Assembly (NCBI GenBank): GCA_009691185.1
Contig: SHVD01000002.1
Coordinates: forward strand, 1 to 43,953
Reading direction: 5' to 3'
From: Candidatus Nanopelagicaceae bacterium
Lineage (GTDB): Bacteria > Actinomycetota > Actinomycetes > Nanopelagicales > Nanopelagicaceae
Length of the DNA stretch: 43,953 nt
In this document: one piece after another, positions 16,586 through 24,853 of the stretch
How the letters are laid out: every line of letters begins with the position of its first letter
Position numbering within the stretch: the stretch's first letter is position 1
Position numbers and translations under genes: made by a program
The notes under the pieces: model-generated
What the model was told of the DNA's origin: nothing
Database searches by the model: none
Seen by the model: the letters and a program-made list of their open reading frames with translations, nothing else

Positions 16586-17428
16586 ATGTTAATTCTTGCC
16601 TGCCTGCCAATTGGTGATTGGCGTGATGCATCGATCCACCTCATCTCAGCAATTGAAAGTGCGAAGTATGTGGCAGCAGAGGACTCTCGAAAGTTTGCCA
16701 GGTTGTGTAAAGATTTAAATATCACCCACAACGCTAAGGTTATTTCTTTTTTTGAAGGCAATGAGAGTGAGCGCATTGCCGAACTGAGTATGATCTTAAA
16801 CTCACAAAAAGATATTTTGCTTGTTACAGATGCTGGCACACCTGGTATTTCAGATCCTGGCTATCGATTAATTCAGGCAGCGTTGCGGGATGGTGTACAG
16901 ATAAAAGTATTACCAGGGCCAAGTGCGGTAACAACTGCGCTGTTGCTGTCTGGATTACCAACTGATCGATTTTGTTTTGAAGGTTTTCCACCCCGTACCA
17001 AAGTTGCCAGAGATAAATGGTTTGAATCTTTGGGTAAAGAGGAGCGCACAATTATTTTTTTTGAAGCACCCCATCGAATTGGTGAATCATTAATCGCTGC
17101 AGCTCAAGCATTTGGAGAGAGTAGAGCTGCGGTAATTTGCCGAGAGATGAGCAAACAGTATGAAGAGGTAGTAAGGGGTAGTTTTTCAGAGTTAATTTCT
17201 TGGTCAAAATCTAAAGATATTTTAGGTGAGATAACAGTTGTGGTATCTGGCTTTGATCCTGCTACTAATCATGTGGCTGATACTGATTTAGTTGAAATGG
17301 TATTGAAACAAGAGGCAGCTGGTGAGAGTCGAAAAGAGGCGATCGCCCAGGTTGCTAAACAAAGTGGAGTTTCAAAGCGAGTTGTATTTGATGCCATGGT
17401 TACTTATAAGAGTGGGGATAAGATCTGA
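16586..17428 (+). CDS. rsmI: 16S rRNA (cytidine-1402-2'-O)-methyltransferase
   Basis: SAM-dependent 2'-O-methylation of C1402 in 16S rRNA, in the P-site region. The protein is 280 residues with the tetrapyrrole-methylase fold: LACLPIGDWRDAS at the N-terminus (usually ATPIGNLxD, here slightly diverged), AEDSRKFARL, VTDAGTPGISDPGY, LPGPSAVTTALLLSGL and FFEAPHRI. All key loops are there. It opens a run of housekeeping genes; metG starts two bases after its stop. A GAGAGAA stretch lies upstream of ATG 16586. Confidence 0.95.
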   Translation: MLILACLPIGDWRDASIHLISAIESAKYVAAEDSRKFARLCKDLNITHNAKVISFFEGNESERIAELSMILNSQKDILLVTDAGTPGISDPGYRLIQAALRDGVQIKVLPGPSAVTTALLLSGLPTDRFCFEGFPPRTKVARDKWFESLGKEERTIIFFEAPHRIGESLIAAAQAFGESRAAVICREMSKQYEEVVRGSFSELISWSKSKDILGEITVVVSGFDPATNHVADTDLVEMVLKQEAAGESRKEAIAQVAKQSGVSKRVVFDAMVTYKSGDKI

Positions 17429-17430
17429 TC

Positions 17431-18984
17431 ATGGCTAAAAAATCATTTTATTTAACCACGCCTATTTATTATGTAAATGATGCCCCTCATATTGGCCATG
17501 CCTACACAACCGTTGCCGGTGATGTATTAACTAGATGGCATCGTCAACGTGGTGATGAAGTTTGGTTCTTAACTGGCACAGATGAACATGGTGAGAAGGT
17601 ATTAAATAGTGCTAAATCAAATAACACCCCACCACAAGATTGGTGTGACAAATTAGTTGAATCAGCTTGGAAACCAGTTTGGAAAGATCTAAATATTGCT
17701 CATGATGATTTTATTAGAACCACTGAGGAGCGCCATACGGTGCGGGTGCAAAAATTTCTACAAAAATTAAAAGACACCGGCTATATATACGCCGGCAAGT
17801 TTGAAGGTCCCTACTGTGTTGGTTGTGAAGAGTATAAGCTGCCGGGTGATTTGATTGAGGGTAAATGTAAAATTCACTCTAAGCCAGTTGCAATGCTTAG
17901 TGAAGATAATTGGTTTTTTAAACTTTCAGAGTTTGCCCAACCATTACTAGACCAATACAAATCAAATCCATCAGCTTGTGAGCCAGAGTCTGCTCGCAAC
18001 GAGGTAATCTCCTTTTTAGAGGGTGAGGTTAGAGATCTATCTATCTCTCGCTCAACTTTTGATTGGGGAATCCCAGTGCCATGGGATCCAAAGCAGGTTA
18101 TCTATGTTTGGTTTGACGCTCTACTGAACTATGCAACCGCAGTTGGTATCGGAGATGATGTATCAACGGATGGCGGTGAGAAGTTTGCTAGCACCTGGCC
18201 GGCTGATGTGCATCTTGTCGGTAAGGATATTTTGCGCTTTCATGCAATTATTTGGCCAGCAATGTTAATGGCAGCAGGAGTTGAAGTTCCTAAAAAAGTC
18301 TTTGCCCACGGCTGGTTATTGGTCGGTGGTGAAAAGATGTCTAAGAGTAAATTAACTGGAATTGCTCCAAGTGATATTACAAAAGATTTTGGCGTTGATG
18401 CTTTTCGCTACTACTTCCTGAAGGCAATTCCCTTTGGCAGTGATGGCTCATTCTCTTGGGAGGATATGGCCGCTCGCTATACAAGTGAGTTGGCAAATGA
18501 TTTTGGAAATCTTGCTTCAAGATTAATTGCCATGATTGAAAAGTACTGTGATGGCAAGATTCCAGCGACAGCACAAAATGCTGATTTATCAGCTCTGTTG
18601 GATCAAACAGTTAAAACCGCAGATGCTGCAATCTGTTCCCTTGATTTTCAAGGCGGATTAAATGCGATTATGGATTTTTGTAAACGGGTTAATGGCTATG
18701 TCACCGAAACCGCCCCATGGGTAGTTGCAAAGGATGCAGCTAAAAAAAGTGAGCTTGATCAGATTTTATATAACACCGCAGAGTCACTTCGCGCTCTTGC
18801 AGTATTACTTCACCCAGTCATGCCACAGGTAACGGAAAAACTTTGGCAAAGTTTAGGAGCTGCTTCGTTAGGTAAAATTGGTGATCAGCAAATCAGTGAT
18901 GTATCAAAGTGGGGTCAACTGCCAGCAGGTAGTAAGGTGGTTAAGACCGAGGTCTTATTCCCAAGATTAGAAGAGGTTAAGTAA
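17431..18984 (+). CDS. metG: Methionyl-tRNA synthetase
   Basis: Charges tRNA-Met with methionine. A class I synthetase of 517 residues, the usual length for the short form without the C-terminal dimerisation domain. It has PIYYVNDAPHIGHAYTT (the HIGH motif), a Cys-x-x-Cys zinc/knuckle region in PYCVGCEEYKL with KCKIH following, WFDALLNYATAVG, and KMSKSK near residue 300. It begins two bases after rsmI and is followed four bases later by tatD, so all three are probably one transcript. Confidence 0.97.
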   Translation: MAKKSFYLTTPIYYVNDAPHIGHAYTTVAGDVLTRWHRQRGDEVWFLTGTDEHGEKVLNSAKSNNTPPQDWCDKLVESAWKPVWKDLNIAHDDFIRTTEERHTVRVQKFLQKLKDTGYIYAGKFEGPYCVGCEEYKLPGDLIEGKCKIHSKPVAMLSEDNWFFKLSEFAQPLLDQYKSNPSACEPESARNEVISFLEGEVRDLSISRSTFDWGIPVPWDPKQVIYVWFDALLNYATAVGIGDDVSTDGGEKFASTWPADVHLVGKDILRFHAIIWPAMLMAAGVEVPKKVFAHGWLLVGGEKMSKSKLTGIAPSDITKDFGVDAFRYYFLKAIPFGSDGSFSWEDMAARYTSELANDFGNLASRLIAMIEKYCDGKIPATAQNADLSALLDQTVKTADAAICSLDFQGGLNAIMDFCKRVNGYVTETAPWVVAKDAAKKSELDQILYNTAESLRALAVLLHPVMPQVTEKLWQSLGAASLGKIGDQQISDVSKWGQLPAGSKVVKTEVLFPRLEEVK

Positions 18985-18988
18985 ATTT

Positions 18989-19843
18989 ATGGCAGATCGT
19001 CATAACCGCGATCTTGATCGAAAACCAGCACCACTTCCAGATCCTTTAAAAAGTAAAACTGTTGATTCACATGCTCACCTAGAACTAATTCACAACAGCA
19101 CAGCTGATTCACCATTGATCAAGCAGGTATTAGCAGATTCAGCCTCCGTTGGCATTGATCGAGTTGTGCAGGTTGGCTACTCCGCAGAGCAATCAATCTG
19201 GTCGGTGAAATGTGCTGAAAGCTTTGTTGGTCAGGTTTTGGCAGCGGTTGCCCTGCACCCAAATGAGGCACCAGTAGTTGAAGATTTAGAAAAAGATTTG
19301 CAGGTAATTAAAGATTTAGCTACTCATCCCAGAGTGAGGGCAATTGGTGAGACTGGATTAGATTTTTATCGCACCCCACCTGAGTTAAGGGATAAACAAA
19401 AGTACTCATTTAAACAACATATAAAAATTGCAAAAGAGCATAAGAAAGCATTAGTAATCCATGATCGAGATTCTCACCGTGAGGTATTAGATACTCTGCA
19501 GGAGGAGGGAGCACCATTAAACAGCATCTTTCATTGCTTCTCAGGGGATGTGGCAATGGCAAAAGAATGTATTGCAAATAATTACATTCTCTCCTTTGCC
19601 GGTACTGTGACATTTAAAAATGCTCAGCAATTACGAGATGCTTTAGTGCTAGTTCCAATTGAGCAATTACTGGTGGAAACTGATTCACCCTTTTTAGCAC
19701 CGATGCCAAACCGGGGCGCACTTAATACTCCAGCCCAGATTCCACAAACTTTGCGGGTAATGGCAGATCTTCGGGGAGTATCAGCTGATTACCTAGCGGG
19801 GGCAATCTCTGAAAATGCTGAACGGATCTTTGGTAAGTTTTAA
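18989..19843 (+). CDS. tatD: TatD-family metal-dependent DNase
   Basis: A 284-residue TIM-barrel hydrolase with the TatD metal ligands: VDSHAHLEL near residue 27, ALHPNEA, GETGLDFYRTPPE, VIHDRD, FHCFSGD and VETDSPFLAP. A short charged N-terminal extension of about 25 residues precedes the barrel. In mycobacteria rpfB lies between tatD and ksgA; here ksgA begins on the base after the tatD stop. Confidence 0.95.
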   Translation: MADRHNRDLDRKPAPLPDPLKSKTVDSHAHLELIHNSTADSPLIKQVLADSASVGIDRVVQVGYSAEQSIWSVKCAESFVGQVLAAVALHPNEAPVVEDLEKDLQVIKDLATHPRVRAIGETGLDFYRTPPELRDKQKYSFKQHIKIAKEHKKALVIHDRDSHREVLDTLQEEGAPLNSIFHCFSGDVAMAKECIANNYILSFAGTVTFKNAQQLRDALVLVPIEQLLVETDSPFLAPMPNRGALNTPAQIPQTLRVMADLRGVSADYLAGAISENAERIFGKF

Positions 19844-20701
19844 ATGTCTAATTTACTTGGCGCAACTCAAATCAGAGCTTTAGCTGATCAATTAAATATA
19901 AAGCCAAGTAAAAAACTTGGTCAAAACTTTGTAGTAGATGCCAACACCTGCCGAAAGATTGTGAAGGTGGCTGGGGTAAATTCAACAGATACCGTACTTG
20001 AAATTGGCCCAGGACTTGGTTCTCTAACCCTTGCCTTACTTGAGGCAGCAAAATCAGTAATCGCAATTGAGATTGATAAACGGATGGCAGATCAATTATC
20101 TAATACGGCGCACAGCCATGGCTTTGATACCAACAAACTTATTGTGATCAATCAAGATGTGATGAGTGTTAATAAACTGCCAACTGAGCCAACAGTTTTG
20201 GTGGCAAATCTTCCCTACAACTTGGCGGTGCCGATGCTATTAACTGTTTTAGAGCGGTTTGCATCCATATCAAGTGGGGTAGTGATGGTGCAAAGTGAGG
20301 TGGCAGATAGATTAGTTGCCACGCCAAATAATAAAAATTACGGCGCGCCAACTGTGAAAGCTAACTGGTTTAGTGATCTGAGCAATGCTGGCCAGATAAG
20401 CAGATCAGTCTTTTGGCCCATTCCTAATGTGGATTCATCCTTGGTCAGATTTATTCGCCACAAACCATTAGGAGATGAAGGGCAGCGAGTGGCAACTTTT
20501 ACTGTAGTCGAGCACGCCTTTGCAAAACGACGCAAGATGCTGCGGGCCGGCTTAAATCAATTATTTGATGGTGCAGCTGAAGATAATTTAATCAGCGCTG
20601 GGATTGATCCCACCATCCGTGGTGAGGATTTAGCGGTTGATAAGTTTTTTCAAATTGGTATGCAATTAATTAAGCATAATCTCACTCAGCGGCTGAGTTA
20701 A
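19844..20701 (+). CDS. ksgA: 16S rRNA (adenine-1518/1519-N6)-dimethyltransferase
   Basis: Dimethylates two adjacent adenines in helix 45 of 16S rRNA during 30S maturation. 285 residues; KKLGQNFVVD at the N-terminus, SAM motif VLEIGPGLGSLT, the acidic IEIDKRMA, and the catalytic NLPYNLAVP. The RSVFWPIPNVDSSLVRF and FAKRRKMLRAGLNQL blocks of the C-terminal domain are complete. It starts directly after the tatD stop with no gap, suggesting translational coupling. Confidence 0.97.
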   Translation: MSNLLGATQIRALADQLNIKPSKKLGQNFVVDANTCRKIVKVAGVNSTDTVLEIGPGLGSLTLALLEAAKSVIAIEIDKRMADQLSNTAHSHGFDTNKLIVINQDVMSVNKLPTEPTVLVANLPYNLAVPMLLTVLERFASISSGVVMVQSEVADRLVATPNNKNYGAPTVKANWFSDLSNAGQISRSVFWPIPNVDSSLVRFIRHKPLGDEGQRVATFTVVEHAFAKRRKMLRAGLNQLFDGAAEDNLISAGIDPTIRGEDLAVDKFFQIGMQLIKHNLTQRLS

Positions 20702-20705
20702 CCAA

Positions 20706-20718
20706 TACGCTCTAGGGT
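20706..20718 (+). promoter_or_regulatory. Leaderless-type -10 for ispE
   Basis: TACGCT, seven bases, then ATG 20719. ispE is the first gene after a 17-base gap in the run, and no Shine-Dalgarno is seen. Confidence 0.4.
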
Positions 20719-21639
20719 ATGAGATACAACGGAGTAGTTGCCAGAGTTCCGGCGAAGGTAAATCTGCAATTATCTGTTGGCCCACTTGGCGCAGATGGCT
20801 TTCATGAGGTCACTACCGTATTTCAAGCAATCTCACTCTTTGATGATGTCACAGTGGCAAGTGGTAGATCAGGTGATGGTGTAACCATCAGTATTTCTGG
20901 GCAAACAGCTAGCGGTGTGCCAGTTGATGATTCAAATCTTGCAGTTAAAGCGGCGCAGTTGATGATAAAAAAATATCAGCTGCCAAGTGATCTGAGTATT
21001 AAGCTTAAAAAAGAGATTCCAGTTGCAGGTGGCATGGCCGGGGGAAGCGCGGATGCCGCTGGTGTAATAGTTGGCCTTGACTCACTCTATGAGTTAGGAC
21101 TTTCCCGTGATGAGATGGAGTTATTGGGAAGTGAACTTGGCACCGATGTGCCATTTTCTATTTGTGGTGGGGTGGCAATTGGAAGTGGCCGAGGTGATCA
21201 AATAACACCAGCACTTGCAAAGGGAAGTTATAACTGGGTCTTAGCTTTATCTGGTCAAGGATTAGCAACTCAATCTGTATATAAAGAGTGTGATCGACTT
21301 CGAGAGGGCTTATCGATTGCAACTCCGTCGGTTAGTGAACCATTAATGCAGGCACTAAGAGCAGCAGATGCGAAAGCATTGGGTAAGTCATTAATTAATG
21401 AGTTACAACCTGCTGCATGTTCACTGCGTCCTGCACTTAGATTGGTTTTAGATGTTGGAAATGATTACGGCGCACTTGGCGGTGTCATCTCTGGCTCTGG
21501 ACCTACTGTTGCATTTTTAGTATCTGATGATGAGCATGCAATGGATTTAACCGTTGCATTAAGTGGCAGCGGGGTAGTTTCATCAGTGGTGCGAGCAACT
21601 GGAGCAGTTGCTGGGGCTCGAATTGTTGAAAGTTTTTGA
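20719..21639 (+). CDS. ispE: 4-diphosphocytidyl-2-C-methyl-D-erythritol kinase
   Basis: ATP-dependent GHMP kinase of the non-mevalonate (MEP) isoprenoid pathway. 306 residues. It has the substrate loop VPAKVNLQLSVGPLGADGFHE, the ATP loop PVAGGMAGGSADAAG near residues 100-114, GTDVPFSICGGVAIGSGRGD, and the C-terminal GVISGSGPTVAFL. The ksgA-ispE order is standard in actinobacteria. A tRNA-Gln gene follows after about 30 bases. Confidence 0.96.
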   Translation: MRYNGVVARVPAKVNLQLSVGPLGADGFHEVTTVFQAISLFDDVTVASGRSGDGVTISISGQTASGVPVDDSNLAVKAAQLMIKKYQLPSDLSIKLKKEIPVAGGMAGGSADAAGVIVGLDSLYELGLSRDEMELLGSELGTDVPFSICGGVAIGSGRGDQITPALAKGSYNWVLALSGQGLATQSVYKECDRLREGLSIATPSVSEPLMQALRAADAKALGKSLINELQPAACSLRPALRLVLDVGNDYGALGGVISGSGPTVAFLVSDDEHAMDLTVALSGSGVVSSVVRATGAVAGARIVESF

Positions 21640-21668
21640 TTTACCCAGTTATAAGGGATAATTCAGGT

Positions 21669-21743
21669 TCCGCCATTGTGTAGTGGCTAGCACATGAGCC
21701 TTTGAAGCTCAGGGTCCAGGATCGATACCTGGTGGCGGAGCCA
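21669..21743 (+). tRNA. tRNA-Gln (anticodon TTG)
   Basis: Acceptor TCCGCCA/TGGCGGA, anticodon loop CTTTGAA with TTG, T-stem CCAGG/CCTGG. The discriminator G at 21740 is followed by an encoded CCA (21741-21743), unlike the other tRNAs in this window. It lies between ispE and glmU. Confidence 0.96.
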
Positions 21744-21764
21744 CCAAGTAAAGGGGGGTAACTG

Positions 21765-23186
21765 ATGAGCAACTTATCACTTGCCATTGTTCTTGCCGCC
21801 GGTGAGAGCAAGCGAATGAAATCAAAGACTCCAAAAGTACTTCACAAGATTGCTGGTCGAACTGTAATTGAAAATTTACTCACAGCAGTTGAAGCCATTG
21901 CTCCTAAAAAATTAACAGTGGTCGTTGGTGCCCAGAAAGATGCAGTAATTGAACACATAAGTGCGATCTATCCATCTGCAAATACAGTTTTCCAAGAAAA
22001 AAGAAATGGCACTGGCGCAGCCGCAGCCCTGGCGTTGGCTGAATACAAAGGTAATGGCACGGTCTTGATTTTAGCCGCCGATACACCGTTGTTGACCACC
22101 CAAACTTTGCAGGAGTTTATTAATGCCCATCAGAGTGAGAAAAACAGCGCATCAGTATTAACTGCGCTGCTGCCAGATCCAACTGGATATGGGCGGATTA
22201 TGAGAGGTGATGATGGTGTGATCACAAAAATTATTGAAGAAAAAGATGCGAGTGAATCAGAGAGAGATATTGATGAGATCAACACTGGCGTCTACCTATT
22301 TGAGTTACCAGTAATAAGAAATGTAATCAACCAACTGCGTAGTGATAACTCTCAAAAGGAGCTCTATCTGACCGATGTTATTGAGTTGATAAATAAAGCA
22401 GGAAATAGACCCTACGCAATACTCTCCAACGATTACACCGAAACTTTAGGAGTAAATGATCGCAGTCAGTTGGCTGAGTGCCAAGGGATTATGCGCGATC
22501 GAATTAATTACTTACACATGCAAAACGGAGTAAGCATCATTGATCCAACTACCACCTGGATAGATGCTGGGGTTGAGATTGACGAGGATGTACTTATTTA
22601 CCCTGGAACTGTGATTACGGGTAAGACAAAAATAAACTCAGCAGCTGTAATTGGTCCCCGTACCACTTTAGATTCCTGCACAGTAGGTGAGGGGGCTAAG
22701 GTGGTTGAATCTCATTGCACCGATTCAAAGATTGGCAAAGGTGTAAAGATTGGGCCTTTCACCTATCTACGTAAGGGAAGTGTGTTAAAAGATGAGAGTA
22801 AAGCAGGCGCCTTTGTGGAGATTAAAAACTCAACTGTGGGACGAGGTTCAAAGGTTGCACATCTGTCATATGTGGGTGATGCTCAGATTGGTGATGAAAG
22901 CAATATTGGCGCTGCCACTGTCTTTGTTAATTACGATGGTGAAGAGAAGCATAAAACTAAGGTAGGTGATCATGTGCGAATTGGTAGTGACACAATGTTG
23001 GTAGCACCGGTAACAGTTGGTGATGGTGCCTATACCGCAGCCGGATCGGTAATAAATGAGGATGTGCCGCCAGGTGCGATCGGAATTGGCCGTGCCAAGC
23101 AGGTCAATATCTTGGGCTGGGTATTACGCAAGCGAGGAAATAGTAAATCAGCAGCGGCTGCAAAAAAAGCTGGTGCAAAAGAGTGA
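21765..23186 (+). CDS. glmU: Bifunctional GlmU (GlcNAc-1-P uridyltransferase / GlcN-1-P acetyltransferase)
   Basis: Makes UDP-GlcNAc for peptidoglycan. 473 residues in two domains. The N-terminal pyrophosphorylase has LAIVLAAGESKRMKSKTPKVLH and the UTP-binding QEKRNGTGAAAALAL. From about residue 255 a left-handed beta-helix of hexapeptide repeats follows, with the acetyltransferase residues in YLRKGSVL, KNSTVGRGSKVAHLSYVGDA and NYDGEEKHKTKVGD. The C-terminal tail is Ala/Lys-rich. The start has a GGGGGG Shine-Dalgarno-like stretch. It is followed by prs, a pairing typical of actinobacteria and many firmicutes. Confidence 0.97.
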   Translation: MSNLSLAIVLAAGESKRMKSKTPKVLHKIAGRTVIENLLTAVEAIAPKKLTVVVGAQKDAVIEHISAIYPSANTVFQEKRNGTGAAAALALAEYKGNGTVLILAADTPLLTTQTLQEFINAHQSEKNSASVLTALLPDPTGYGRIMRGDDGVITKIIEEKDASESERDIDEINTGVYLFELPVIRNVINQLRSDNSQKELYLTDVIELINKAGNRPYAILSNDYTETLGVNDRSQLAECQGIMRDRINYLHMQNGVSIIDPTTTWIDAGVEIDEDVLIYPGTVITGKTKINSAAVIGPRTTLDSCTVGEGAKVVESHCTDSKIGKGVKIGPFTYLRKGSVLKDESKAGAFVEIKNSTVGRGSKVAHLSYVGDAQIGDESNIGAATVFVNYDGEEKHKTKVGDHVRIGSDTMLVAPVTVGDGAYTAAGSVINEDVPPGAIGIGRAKQVNILGWVLRKRGNSKSAAAAKKAGAKE

Positions 23187-23223
23187 TTAACCTCTAGTAG
23201 AGTTAAGCCAGATCCACCACAGC

Positions 23224-23241
23224 GAGGGGGAAGCTAAACTG
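23224..23241 (+). promoter_or_regulatory. Ribosome-binding site and CTG start of prs
   Basis: GAGGGGG (23224-23230) is followed eight bases later by CTG (23239-23241) in the prs frame. Between the upstream in-frame stop at 23188-23190 and codon 56 of the gene (GTG 23404) there is no ATG, GTG or TTG in frame. Confidence 0.75.
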
Positions 23242-24219
23242 AACGAAATTCGCTTAACCTCCGAAAAATCTCTGCGATTATTTACCGGTCGCGCCTATCC
23301 TGAGTTAGCCGATGCGGTTGCAGCAGAGCTTGGCATCCCAATCACTCCAACATCAGCTTATGACTTTGCCAATGGTGAAATCTTTATTAGATTTGAAGAA
23401 AGTGTGCGCGGCTCTGACGCATTTGTATTACAAAGCCATGCTGCCCCAATAAATAAGCAGATCATGGAGCAGCTAATTATGGTCGATGCACTCAAACGTG
23501 CATCTGCAAAACGAATTACGGTAGTACTTCCTTTTTATGGTTATGCCCGGCAAGATAAAAAACATCGAGGACGTGAACCAATTTCAGCAAGATTAATGGC
23601 AGATTTATTTAAGACTGCAGGGGCAGATCGTTTAATGTGTGTAGATCTTCACACCTCACAGATTCAAGGATTCTTTGATGGTCCAGTTGATCACCTCTTC
23701 GCACTGCCACTTTTGGCAAATTATGTTGGTAGCAAGGTCGATCGTAAAAACTTAGTTATTGTCTCACCAGACTCAGGTCGAGTAAGAGTGGCAGAGCGAT
23801 GGAGTGAGATACTTGGTGGCTGCAGTATCGCCTTTATTCACAAAACTCGTGATCCAAAGGTGCCAAATGAGGCCACCACTGGCAAAGTAGTTGGTGATGT
23901 TAAGGGCATGACCTGCGTGGTGATTGATGACATGATTGATACTGCTGGAACAGTTACTAAAGCAGTTGATGCTTTAATTGAAGCTGGCGCAAAGGATGTA
24001 ATTATTGCTGCTACCCACGCAGTTCTCTCTGGCCCTGCGATTGATAGATTAAAGAAATCAAGGGTCTCTGAGGTGGTAGTAACAAATACTCTGCCAATTG
24101 CGGAGGAGAATAGATTTGATAACCTAACCGTCTTATCTATCGCACCACTGCTTGCCCGTGCCATCAAAGAGGTTTTTGAGGATGGTTCAGTAACAAGTCT
24201 TTTTGATGGGCATAGCTAA
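23239..24219 (+). CDS. prs: Ribose-phosphate pyrophosphokinase, apparent CTG start
   Basis: Makes PRPP from ribose-5-phosphate and ATP for nucleotide, His and Trp synthesis. From the CTG at 23239 the protein is 326 residues, normal for the family, and begins NEIRLTSEKSLRLFTGRAYP. It continues through TSAYDFANGEIFIRFEESVRG, the catalytic LPFYGYARQDKKHRGREPIS, VDLHTSQIQGFFDGPVDHL, and the PRPP loop VVIDDMIDTAGT. The first canonical start in frame (GTG 23404) would delete the N-terminal 55 residues, which are clearly conserved, so it cannot be right. CTG is therefore the probable initiator, backed by GAGGGGG eight bases upstream. AUU at 23248 is a weaker alternative. Downstream of glmU with a 52-base gap. 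Confidence 0.93.
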   Translation: MNEIRLTSEKSLRLFTGRAYPELADAVAAELGIPITPTSAYDFANGEIFIRFEESVRGSDAFVLQSHAAPINKQIMEQLIMVDALKRASAKRITVVLPFYGYARQDKKHRGREPISARLMADLFKTAGADRLMCVDLHTSQIQGFFDGPVDHLFALPLLANYVGSKVDRKNLVIVSPDSGRVRVAERWSEILGGCSIAFIHKTRDPKVPNEATTGKVVGDVKGMTCVVIDDMIDTAGTVTKAVDALIEAGAKDVIIAATHAVLSGPAIDRLKKSRVSEVVVTNTLPIAEENRFDNLTVLSIAPLLARAIKEVFEDGSVTSLFDGHS

Positions 24220-24244
24220 TACCCAGATTCAAATAAATAAACTT

Positions 24245-24318
24245 GCGCCCGTAGCTCAACTGGATAGAGCATCTGACTTCGGATCAGAAGGTTCGGGGTT
24301 CGAATCCCTGCGGGCGCA
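24245..24318 (+). tRNA. tRNA-Arg (anticodon TCG)
   Basis: Acceptor GCGCCCG/CGGGCGC, D-stem GCTC/GAGC, anticodon stem TCTGA/TCAGA with loop CTTCGGA giving TCG, T-loop TTCGAAT, discriminator A. CCA is not encoded. It would read CGA and possibly other CGN codons. Confidence 0.95.
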
Positions 24319-24363
24319 CTTGAAGTACAAGCTTCTCTATATTCTGTACTCCCACTAACAGAC

Positions 24364-24375
24364 TACCTTTGCCCC
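24364..24375 (+). promoter_or_regulatory. Leaderless -10 for the interrupted lipoprotein gene
   Basis: TACCTT-TGCCCC-ATG, that is TANNNT-N6-ATG, supporting ATG 24376 as the true start of the broken gene. Confidence 0.45.
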
Positions 24376-24684
24376 ATGTCAAGAGCACTTCTAACCTCCT
24401 TTGTAATTTCTGGGCTGCTGTTAATACCTAGCTGTTCAAGTGCAGATGAAAAAGCGTGTGAGGTTGCCCAATAAGTCGTTGAAGATGATATGAGCAAGGC
24501 GGGAGAACTGCTGCTAAGTGCCAAAGATTTAGATAAAAACGGTTATGGTCTGCAAGCAAATGAGGTTGGAGGAGAGATTTTACGAAAATCAGAAAAACTA
24601 AACAGAGTAATTCTTAAGAACCAAAACTGCTTTACACCTGCGCAAGTAGGGCAAGCACAAGCATATATTGCAAGTATTAAATGA
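24376..24684 (+). pseudogene. Small lipoprotein gene with in-frame stop at codon 33
   Basis: Starting at ATG 24376 the frame gives MSRALLTSFVISGLLLIPSC, a lipoprotein signal with the lipobox Cys at residue 20, then SSADEKACEVAQ. It meets TAA at 24472-24474. The same frame then stays open for 69 more codons to a TGA at 24682-24684, giving a Lys/Asn-rich helical region with one Cys (KNQNCFTPAQVGQAQAYI). With the stop read through, the product is 102 residues with two extracellular Cys that could pair. A single substitution in one codon (for example CAA or AAA to TAA) explains the break. I do not recognise a family. The alternative is a shorter cytoplasmic protein from ATG 24490, which would lose the signal. 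Confidence 0.7.
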
Positions 24685-24717
24685 TTTCTAAGTGCAGTAT
24701 CAGTGGATTTCGGCAGG

Positions 24718-24729
24718 TAGACTTTTGTC
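24718..24729 (+). promoter_or_regulatory. Leaderless -10 for a 25-residue membrane peptide
   Basis: TAGACT-TTTGTC-ATG, the same TANNNT-N6-ATG spacing as neighbouring genes. Confidence 0.4.
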
Positions 24730-24807
24730 ATGAAAGCGATCATCGTTATATTGGCGATCTTAATAATACTTGTGCTTGCCAAAAATAGCTCAAGCAAAAG
24801 CAAATAG
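24730..24807 (+). CDS. Tiny membrane peptide (25 residues)
   Basis: MKAIIVILAILIILVLAKNS followed by SSKSK: one complete membrane helix and a short basic tail. Support is limited to the strong hydrophobic pattern and the -10-like hexamer at leaderless spacing before the ATG; length is too short for coding statistics. No known family is recognised. It lies between the broken lipoprotein gene and the convergent S51-type hydrolase. Confidence 0.4.
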   Translation: MKAIIVILAILIILVLAKNSSSKSK

Positions 24808-24853
24808 TTAAACAGTTCAAAGTATACGAAACTGAGTTTTTGCTCGCTAAGAA

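Noticed and set aside
23404-23406. GTG as start of prs
   Set aside because: It would delete the conserved first 55 residues, which are plainly encoded upstream in frame.
24490-24684. Stand-alone 64-residue cytoplasmic protein
   Set aside because: The upstream in-frame lipoprotein signal and its promoter-like hexamer point to one longer gene broken by a single stop codon.
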